The notes under the pieces were generated by a model. That model was not told where the DNA came from. It searched no databases and worked only from the letters and a program-made list of their open reading frames with translations. The translations under genes were made by a program, and so were the position numbers. 12,636 nt of DNA from positions 1-12,636 of the forward strand of contig WKLE02002368.1 in the NCBI GenBank assembly GCA_014885115.2, given 5' to 3'. How positions within the stretch are numbered: position 1 is the first letter of the stretch; every line of letters starts with the position of its first letter. The DNA comes from Asterionellopsis glacialis. Its lineage: Eukaryota; Bacillariophyta; Plagiogrammaphyceae; Rhaphoneidales; Asterionellopsidaceae. Shown in pieces: positions 6,478-12,636 of the stretch.

Positions 6478-8457
6478 ATGGTGACTTCGTCGGAGTCCCC
6501 ATATGGTGGGAGCGAATCTTCCAAGAGCTCAGTAAAGACCAAGGGAAGCTCAGCGTTGTCTACCAAGGCAGGAGTGATGTCCCTAGGTGAACTGGTAGTT
6601 CAATTCTGGAAGGCCGTGCATTGTGGGGACTCCGTGGTGGCAAAGGACGTGATAGATCAGGTCTTGGAGATGAAGACAGCAAGCAGGGAAAACACGGATG
6701 AGGGTAAGTCTGACTTGTCTCTGTCTGGAATTGATTATTGGATTTCAAATGTGGAAGTGGCGGTGGTATTCGTCAACCATGAAAGTGTGTGTTTTGGAAA
6801 GGTTGGACAAGGTGGTGGAGGGCAAACATGGCTCTGCGTGAAACCCAATTTGGGTACCAATAAGTGCAAGATTTTGTTACACAAAACATCGAAACCATCA
6901 GAGGCAGCCACACTGGTGTCTGGTTTTTACATTGGGGCGCCCAGTAATGTAACCGCGGTTATGATGACCAAGATGGTACCAGAGTTATGGTTCAATGGCA
7001 CAGAGGTTGTCCAGCGGTGGATCTCGGATGCGTCATTTGAGATGATCAAGGCCACAGCAGTGACGTGGGCAAGTGTCGTCACTAACACGCCATCCAACAT
7101 TGCACGACAAATCCACAAAAGCAATTTAAAGGTAGACACAGAAATGACTGGGGACCTCAATGATGAGGCAACAGTCGATCCAGCCAGTATGAGCCACACT
7201 GATTTACTGCAGTCACATTTTTGCCTTGAGGAACGGATCAACAATTTGGAAGCTCTTGGAGGAATTTATCATGGGATGATAATGCAACAGGAGACCAAGT
7301 TTACTCAAGAGATTGCAAATCTGCGGTGGGAATTGGTTCAAGAAGCCCGAGCACCGGAACAAGCGGAGGGAGTTCAGGTTGACAAAATCAAGCAAGAACT
7401 TTGGACAGAAGTGCTGAGTGAGTTGTCAGGGGCCATTGTATCATTGAAAAACGAAATTACTGCAGCAACAGGTGGGTCATCAGGCCAATCCCTCAACCAG
7501 TTGATTTTTGGAAATGGAGGTTTTGCTGAGGCTATGGAAAAATACATAGACCGGCTCACCCAACAGGTTGCCGGTAATGGAGTTGAAGTAGGAGATTGTT
7601 GGTTCAACTGTTTGCTGGATGTTGAAACTTGGATGGCCAGCCATCTGAAGAATACCGAAGCCTACGGGGTCTTCTGGGATGTAGTAGTAGCATTATGTTC
7701 AGTGGTGCCCAAGGCAAATGTAGAATTTGACTCAGTGATGGCTAATAAGAAGGCGGTAGAGGCAGGAAAGTTTTCATCCATGTGGAATGCGCGACATTTC
7801 TCTTCATTCCAAACAACGAATCCCCCAATCTTATTCACATCTGCGAGTAGTTCGGGTCTGTCAGCCATACAGTATTGGAACAAATGGACCTCAAAGGGGC
7901 AATCAGGAGTTAAACATGATATTCTTGAAGGGGTAAAGCGGGCCAGTGAGGCATTAAAGAAGGAAATCCGAAATTTGGTAGCACCGGGGTCAGAAGCTGC
8001 GCTCCTAGCTGAAGCCATGCTCTCAACGTCCGTGACATTAGTAGGCACCTGGATATCTGAACTTGACTCATTATATGAGGATTTTGTCAATGGAGGCATG
8101 AAGGGTCAAGGGGCCTGGGATCTATGTTTATTATTGACCAAGGCCATGTTTGCAAAATTAAGGGATGCCAGAGCTATTGCGTTGGATTCAACAACACCCT
8201 CAGTAATGCTTTGGGCGTCGCTACAGGCGCATAAGGTCATGGAGGAGTTCATTCAACATGATTTTTGTAATCATCCACACTTCGCCGCAGTTATTGTTCA
8301 GACTCACATCCTAGGAAATTCCGGGATGAATAGTGCAGACTTGACTGAGCCTGTGACTAAGATTGAAGGGGAGTTATTGGATTACAAAAAGTCAGCAAAT
8401 AAAAAGTTTAGTGATGTATTCTCACGTCTCAAAGCTATGGAGGAAAAGCAGTTGTAA
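6478..8457 (+). CDS. Gag-like structural protein of the DIRS-like element, intact
   Basis: A single uninterrupted frame of 659 codons begins at the ATG at 6478. An in-frame TGA at 6463-6465, five codons upstream, supports this start. The N-terminus is Ser/Lys-rich (about residues 1-35). A mixed region with a Gly run (GQGGGGQTWLCVKP, near residue 110) follows. Residues about 245-350 are rich in Glu, Gln and Leu and look helical or coiled-coil. A Trp-rich globular part spans about 370-600, and a Lys/Glu-rich helix ends the protein (about 620-659). There is no CCHC zinc knuckle, unlike most LTR-element Gags. Position directly before pol, in the same frame, argues for the nucleocapsid/assembly role. 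Function is inferred from place and architecture only. It is intact while pol is broken. Confidence 0.75.
   Translation: MVTSSESPYGGSESSKSSVKTKGSSALSTKAGVMSLGELVVQFWKAVHCGDSVVAKDVIDQVLEMKTASRENTDEGKSDLSLSGIDYWISNVEVAVVFVNHESVCFGKVGQGGGGQTWLCVKPNLGTNKCKILLHKTSKPSEAATLVSGFYIGAPSNVTAVMMTKMVPELWFNGTEVVQRWISDASFEMIKATAVTWASVVTNTPSNIARQIHKSNLKVDTEMTGDLNDEATVDPASMSHTDLLQSHFCLEERINNLEALGGIYHGMIMQQETKFTQEIANLRWELVQEARAPEQAEGVQVDKIKQELWTEVLSELSGAIVSLKNEITAATGGSSGQSLNQLIFGNGGFAEAMEKYIDRLTQQVAGNGVEVGDCWFNCLLDVETWMASHLKNTEAYGVFWDVVVALCSVVPKANVEFDSVMANKKAVEAGKFSSMWNARHFSSFQTTNPPILFTSASSSGLSAIQYWNKWTSKGQSGVKHDILEGVKRASEALKKEIRNLVAPGSEAALLAEAMLSTSVTLVGTWISELDSLYEDFVNGGMKGQGAWDLCLLLTKAMFAKLRDARAIALDSTTPSVMLWASLQAHKVMEEFIQHDFCNHPHFAAVIVQTHILGNSGMNSADLTEPVTKIEGELLDYKKSANKKFSDVFSRLKAMEEKQL
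8455..8457 (+). other. Single in-frame stop separating gag from pol
   Basis: The gag frame and the pol frame are the same. After TAA 8455-8457 the reading continues through seven sense codons (RRSELR-type) to the ATG at 8479 without another stop. Either this stop is a normal gag terminator that is read through or reinitiated past, or it is a mutation in a formerly continuous gag-pol. The sequence context (cagttg TAA aga) does not decide. Confidence 0.7.
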
Positions 8458-8478
8458 AGAAGGCGATCTGAACTACGT

Positions 8479-10656
8479 ATGAAGGTCCAACAGGAGGATA
8501 AGGCATATCGTAGTATGATGACTGATCAACATCCGGATGCCATGTGGGATCACAAAGGAAAGGCAACAGGGAAGGAGTGCAATTTAAGAAGTAAGCGTCA
8601 GGAGAGATACGAGGAGAAGGGTATGAGTGGAGACATCAAACCAGGGAGGAAGGTTGAGCTGGATCAAGATTTGGGCAGAAGCAGGTTAAACTTACTTGTG
8701 TCAGGAAGGGAAGCAACATATGAAAGAGTGGAAGGAACAAGAGGAAGAGAGCAGTTAAAGGTAGTAGATATTGCAGTAGAAGGCCTGCCCATGGCAGATG
8801 GTATGACCCAATGGGGAGCAACATTGGTAGGGGTAGTGACGCCCAATGTAAAACTGAAATCACTAGCTGAAAGCTGGTTCCCGGGCGTCGCCGCAGGAAG
8901 TGGACGACAACTAAAAACACACTTAGATGGTATTGACCTGGATGCGGTGGTAGGGACAGTTGGAATGTAGGACAAACTTACCAAGTTCTGGAGAGAAGTA
9001 CAAAAGTTAAGACCCAAAGTAGTCATGTTACTGACTCCTAAGGCAAGCTTTTCGCGACGAGTTCTGGAAACACAAAAGGAAAAGTACAGGATACTTTGGC
9101 GGGACATCATCACGCACAGGCAGGTAGGTGGGATAACCACTAGTGCCTGGAAGGTGGTAGTTGCTGCACGGGAAGATGTGTGTGGTAGCACATTGGGTGA
9201 ACTAAGGTTCACACACGCAGTGCCATATCAACGAACACTAAGGTCAGCGCTAAAACCCACTAATGGCTCCATTATGAAGAACTACAAACTACAGAGGCTT
9301 CAGGTACAGAAAGATGGTGAGAAGACAAGTCTCACAGGTCATGCCTTAGACGAAGAGGCAGGAGGAGTAGTAGGATACTTAGACCAGGAACCAGTATACC
9401 ATGATGAAGCTCTGATCACATTAGGTGTAAGGAACTGGGTAAACACAACATCTGTATATTATCCAGGACAAAAGGTTGTAAGAAGAATGACTGATGAAGA
9501 GATTTTATTGGCCTGGGATTACTCAGAGGACCTGCTGAGGGAAGGGCAAATAAATAAAGCCAGCAAGAGGAGCCTTGCACGATGCTTACAGGCACCGCCT
9601 GGGAAAGTTGTACGTTTTGCAATATGCACAATGGGGGAATGGTGGCAAGGTAAACCTAGGAATAATACAGACAGGGAGGAAAAGGAGGACGATGGGTCCA
9701 TGGATCATAGTGGGATGAAGCCCAAAGAGGAGGTAACTGGGATACAACAGGATGAGGCAGGGTCAGACCCTGATTATTCTGTGGCCACTAAGGCAGACGA
9801 TGCTAAAGTGGATGTATCTTTATGGGATAGGCAGGTAGGGATTATTCTAGGTTTAGATAAAATTACACCGGCATTAACAAAAGCATGTGCTTTACTTTGC
9901 AAATGTGCGTTTTCTTGGTGGCAAAAGAAACTTACTTTGGAATGTATTCAGTATCTTCATGACAAAGGATGGTTGCAGAGAGACGTTGATGCTGGATGGG
10001 AATGCATCAGTCAAGCAGCAAAGTTGACGTTTATGGAATGGAGTGATGGGTCACAATTATTTTTCTGGTGGTGGCCTAAAGAGTTTAGGAACGACGCTCG
10101 TGATGGTTTGAAGTTATGGTACAGTTCACCCAGCAAAAGGTGGCTTGGAAAGTCCACGCCAGCTGAGTCAGCAGAAGCAGATCAAAAGATGTGTGACAAA
10201 GAGGACAAACTCATTGACAGACGTTATTTGGAACAAGGAAAAGGTGTGTATGTTGAATCTGTGGTACCTCATTTTGCTGTTTGTAAAGGCAGTGACGACA
10301 TCCGGGTAGTATGGGATGCACGCAAAAATGGTGTAAATGACCACCTCTGGGCACCACATTTCTTTCTACCTGGGTCAAACAACTTAGAAAACTTACTCAA
10401 CAATAGCTCATATCAAGGAGATATGGATGTAGGGGAAATGTTTCTAAATTTCATGCTGCATTTTTTGGATCACAAACATTTCGGGGTACGGTATTTCACC
10501 AAGGACGAGAGGGGAAAAGAAAAGCAAGAGTTAACTAGATTTTGCCGGCTGATGTTTGGGAGCAAGACCTCTCCATATGCAGTGGTACAAATGATGTATC
10601 GTGCAATGGAAGTGATCTTAGGAGACCTGAAAGACCCAGGTAACATATTTGGATAG
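8479..10656 (+). pseudogene. Pol, first part: methyltransferase-like domain, acidic linker and N-terminal RT; interrupted by TAG
   Basis: One frame runs 8479-10656 with a single internal TAG at 8968-8970. In order: a charged N-terminal stretch to about 8750; a C5-methyltransferase-like domain (8755-9627); an acidic linker rich in Glu, Asp and Lys (about 9650-9830); a WDRQVGIILGLDKITPALTKA helix; and the front of RT with FFWWWPKEF (10061-10087), DIRVVWDARKNGVN (about 10297-10338) and GDMDVGEMFLNFML (10417-10458), which holds the first catalytic Asp, probably at 10426-10428. The frame ends in a TAG at 10654-10656. Just before this the correct reading moves to another frame, so one or two bases were lost or gained. 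The intact protein would reverse-transcribe the element's RNA; this copy cannot yield full-length Pol. Confidence 0.75.
8755..9627 (+). other. C5-cytosine-methyltransferase-like domain, apparently without catalytic motifs
   Basis: Segments follow the order of a DNA C5-methyltransferase. LKVVDIAVEGLPMADG takes the place of the SAM-binding motif I (normally DLFxGxGG), then AESWFPG, then DLDAVVG where the strand before the PCQ loop belongs. After the TAG (8968-8970), LRPKVVMLLTP sits where the ENV motif normally follows RPK. YRILWRDIITHRQVGGITTSAW then WKVVVAAR corresponds to the GY...yGvPQxRxR region. VRRMTDEEILLAW and KRSLARCLQAPPGKVV resemble motifs IX-X (R.lT..E and GNavpp). The catalytic PCQ, ENV Glu and QxRxR residues are all absent. 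I infer a pseudoenzyme derived from a retroelement-borne methyltransferase. The resemblance is by eye only, so alternatives remain open. Confidence 0.4.
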
Positions 10657-11129
10657 AAGTTGAATTGAATCTACCAGGAGATGAAAATTATGAACCCTGG
10701 AAGCCAAAGTTAGCCAAGCGTACAGCGCAGGGAGAGATCGCTCTCAATGCCATATTCTATGTGGACGATGGACGCGCTGTGGATCATTCTCGAGAATCTT
10801 GTTGTGAAGCATTACACAAAATGTCAGCTACTTTAAATATGTTAGGTATCCAGGATGCAGCGCGAAAACAACGACCTCCGTCAAAAACGCCGGGAGCTTG
10901 GGCTGGAGTAGTTACGGATACTTCTGGGAAGACACCCACAGCCAGTCTATCCGAAGAAAAGTGGCAACGATTAAAAGATGATATTCAGTGGCTAGAGGAC
11001 CAGCTGGACAACCCCAAAGGAATAGAAGTGAAGAAGGGTGCATCTGTCCAAGGTTTTCTGGTACATGCTGCTCGAGTGTATCCGGATTTAAAACCTTACT
11101 TAAAAGGTCTACATCTGACACTCAAATCA
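10021..11129 (+). other. Reverse transcriptase domain
   Basis: The domain is split over two frames joined near 10650. Key parts are FFWWWPKEF (10061), VVPHFAVCKGSDDIRVVWD (about 10261-10317), GDMDVGEMF with motif A Asp, MFGSKTSPYAVVQMM (about 10552-10596, the motif B region), WIEVELNLPG (10650-10679), FYVDDGRAV with the YVDD box at 10758-10769, PGAWAGVVTD (10890-10919) and PYLKGLHLTL (11094-11123). Both catalytic Asp codons of motif C, 10764-10766 and 10767-10769, are intact. Confidence 0.85.
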
Positions 11130-12314
11130 TGACGTCCAAACAGGGACGAGCACGGATGGACGCAAGAAGATTATATAGACCACGTGGAGTCCAGTTGTGT
11201 AGAGGATTTGGGGGAAGCACTGCTGTTTGGTTCAGTAACTGCAAGGCAGGTACCATTGTATGTGCAACCCGTCCCACTACTTTGCTGGTCTGTGAAAGTG
11301 TTAAAAGACCTTACAAGAGAGTATATGCCAGTAAGATGACCTATCAGAGCTAAGCATGGCACCAGTGTTGTATATGGTTTTGGAGATGCATCAGGAGAAG
11401 GAATTGGATCCTCATTCACAAGAAACGGGAACACAATCTTGGTACAACATGGAGTGTGGTGCAAGCAAATATTGGAAGAGTCTTCAAATTATAGAGAATT
11501 CCGAAACTTGCTAGATGCAATAAAAATTGAGGCTCAGCAAAACCAACTCTACGAACACGAAGTATGGTTGTTTACAGATAATTGGGTGTCAGAAGCATGC
11601 TATGTTAAGGGTTCATGCAGGTTGCAGGTGCTGAATGAAATGGTTGCTGAACTACATGTATTGGCCATGAACCATGGCTTCACTTTACATGTAATTCATG
11701 TAGCTGGGACCAGAATGATCGCCCAGGGAACTGATCCACTGTCTCAGGGAGAGTTTGAGGCTGGTGTGATGGGCAGGGACAGTATGCTCGCCCACATCCC
11801 CTTGAACCAAGGTGTGAGTGCACGATCGCCTCAATTGGCAGATTGGATCAAGACATGGGCGGACACCTGCCCATCGAAACCACTAGACCCTAGTGATTGG
11901 TTCAGTAAAGGGCACCAACCAGGAGTGCACTTATGGGCACCACCACCAGCAATAGCTCTTGAGGCATTAGAACAATTGAGTGTAGCCAGACACAAACGAC
12001 CTTACCAAAGCACACACATTGTTGTAATACCTAGGTTAATGTATTATCGTTGGCAAAAATGACTCGTTAAAGAAGCGGACCTCATCCTGGAACTACCCGT
12101 TGGGTTAGACTTTTGGCCTTTGAGCCACCATGAACCACTTATACTTGCTGTTTGTTGCCCCATATGTTTCTCTGCACCTGTTAGGTTACGTGAGAAAGAG
12201 GAAATGGTGGAACTATGCAAATCATTGCAACAATTATGGAAAGAAGGTGACGTGGAATTGTGGGGTGGTTTGTGCAAATTTTGGAGAGTCTCGAGAAGGC
12301 TTCTCACCATATAA
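10650..12314 (+). pseudogene. Pol, second part: RT palm/thumb, RNase H and C-terminal module; three TGA stops
   Basis: This is one frame from 10650 (WIEVELNLPG) to TAA 12312-12314, interrupted only by TGA at 11130-11132, 11337-11339 and 12060-12062. Flanking residues continue smoothly across each stop: HLTLKS*RPNRDEHGW, MPVR*PIRAKHGT and RWQK*LVKEADL. RT ends near 11130. RNase H follows with GFGDASG (catalytic Asp 11385-11387), SNYREFRNL (Glu 11496-11498), LFTDNW (Asp 11577-11579) and AQGTDPLSQG (Asp 11733-11735). All four acidic residues of the active site survive. The C-terminal module has PSDWFSKGH, WAPPPAIALEAL, VIPRLMYYRW and DFWPLSHHEPLIL, a conserved block of this clade with no known activity. 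It would normally remove RNA from the RNA:DNA hybrid. It is inactive as a single protein because of the stops. Confidence 0.8.
11370..11760 (+). other. RNase H domain
   Basis: The acidic tetrad is complete: Asp in GDASG, Glu in NYREF, Asp in FTDN, Asp in AQGTD. Strand and helix order fits the RNase H fold, and it sits directly after RT. This region has no stop between 11340 and 12059. Confidence 0.8.
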
Positions 12315-12420
12315 GTTTATATCATGTGGACCATGCTACACCCCACATCGCTGGGACAAGTTTAAAATACAAGATCCGGCTGACGTCATTAAAGGAGAAC
12401 TATTGCGTCACATAAAGTGA
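12280..12420 (+). pseudogene. Probable frame-shifted C-terminal extension of Pol
   Basis: The pol frame ends at TAA 12312-12314. The adjacent frame, entered around 12285-12300, stays open to TGA 12418-12420 with a sensible, charged, Cys- and aromatic-containing sequence (GFSPYKFISCGPCY, then HRWDKFKIQDPADV). This looks like the displaced end of the same protein after a one-base loss or gain. I do not recognise a domain in it, and the frame could also be chance. Confidence 0.35.
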
Positions 12421-12636
12421 ACCTGCCATCCTAGGTTACAATTTGTAACTTAAGTTACAATTTTACGTAATTTATCGTAGCCTAGGTTACATATATGTAA
12501 TTTATACTGAATCTCAAGACACAACGGATTATAGATACCCATCAATACAGTACTCTAGTCTCTTTCTTTATTTTTTTTACGTAAACTCCAAAATTTGATT
12601 CAACGCATATCACACTGCAGTTACGAACAAAATTTT
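12421..12636. repeat. Palindrome-rich tail after pol, possible element terminus
   Basis: The stretch holds a perfect 18-bp palindrome ttgtaacttaagttacaa (12443-12460), a perfect 14-bp palindrome ttacatatatgtaa (12487-12500), an 11-bp direct repeat cctaggttaca (12430-12440 and 12481-12491) and ttttacgtaa twice (12461-12470, 12575-12584). TTAC and GTAA alternate in orientation across about 70 bases. A T-run (12571-12578) follows. No coding frame. Such structure right after pol could be a terminal or internal complementary repeat of the retroelement. Confidence 0.5.

Larger units (their letters stand above)
6478..12420 (+). mobile_element. DIRS-like retroelement (gag, methyltransferase-like, RT, RNase H), pol broken
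   Basis: A gag-type gene is followed by pol with a C5-methyltransferase-like region, RT with YVDD, RNase H with GDASG and LFTDN, and a conserved C-terminal module. The RNase H ending HVAGTRMIAQGTDPLSQG and the following WAPPP...VIPRLM block are the signature I associate with an RT/RNase H clade related to DIRS-type elements, common in diatoms, oomycetes and fungi. No protease, integrase or tyrosine recombinase is visible, and no LTRs. GC content is clearly higher than in the LINE half of the window, and the coding frame is far less damaged, so this insertion looks younger. Exact ends are unknown; the span given is the coding core. Confidence 0.7.

Noticed and set aside
7662..8099. Minus-strand 145-codon frame inside gag, and other minus-strand frames in gag/pol (e.g. 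8664-9212)
   Set aside because: They are antisense shadows of a clearly coding plus strand with Ser/Thr/Pro-rich composition typical of such shadows.
8968..12062. TGA/TAG read as sense codons (variant code or recoding)
   Set aside because: The intact gag and the rest of pol use TGG for Trp, and both TAG and TGA plus a frameshift occur, which fits ordinary pseudogene decay.
6478..12636. LTR pair flanking the second element
   Set aside because: Comparing by eye the DNA upstream of 6478 with that after 12420 gave no shared stretch beyond short AT-rich words.

Overview
This is a eukaryotic, transposon-packed window. The protein families are the types I associate with stramenopile, particularly diatom, genomes, so a diatom is my best guess; this is inference from family recognition, not proof. 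There are no operons, no bacterial signals, and no tRNA, rRNA, CRISPR or host housekeeping gene that I can see.

Layout. (1) 1-251: no gene; a 16-bp palindrome, and a minus-strand AATAAA that serves the next item. (2) 252-726, minus strand: the broken C-terminal end of a transposase-like protein with an acidic linker and a Cys-rich tail. (3) 777 to about 4362, plus strand: a decayed non-LTR retrotransposon (LINE-like). It has an ORF1-type protein with a coiled-coil tail, then an ORF2 with an endonuclease/exonuclease/phosphatase (EEP) domain and the first part of a reverse transcriptase (RT). It carries many stops and frameshifts and is cut off inside the RT domain, before the catalytic YxDD motif. 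(4) 4346-4996: unassigned AT-rich DNA with one minus-strand open frame of unknown nature. (5) 5016-5772: a fold-back region with two long inverted arms of about 130 bp, a separate 25-bp perfect terminal inverted repeat and a cluster of GTACC motifs. (6) 5773-6477: no convincing gene. (7) 6478-12420, plus strand: a nearly full-length second retroelement. Its intact 659-codon gag-like gene is followed in the same frame by a broken pol containing a cytosine-C5-methyltransferase-like domain that seems to lack its catalytic motifs, then RT, RNase H and a conserved C-terminal module. I relate this element to the DIRS-like RT/RNase H clade, but no tyrosine recombinase lies in the window. (8) 12421-12636: a short palindrome-rich tail, possibly an element terminus.

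How the parts would have worked together. In the second element, gag would coat the RNA, RT would copy it, and RNase H would remove the template. The methyltransferase-like domain is the unusual passenger. In the LINE, ORF1 would bind RNA, EEP would nick target DNA, and RT would prime on the nick. Both pol genes are now inactive.

The observations I rate highest are the methyltransferase-like pseudoenzyme fused upstream of RT, and the fold-back arms, which differ only by transitions that sit almost entirely at CpG or former CpG sites. The latter suggests methylation-driven decay of repeats in this genome.
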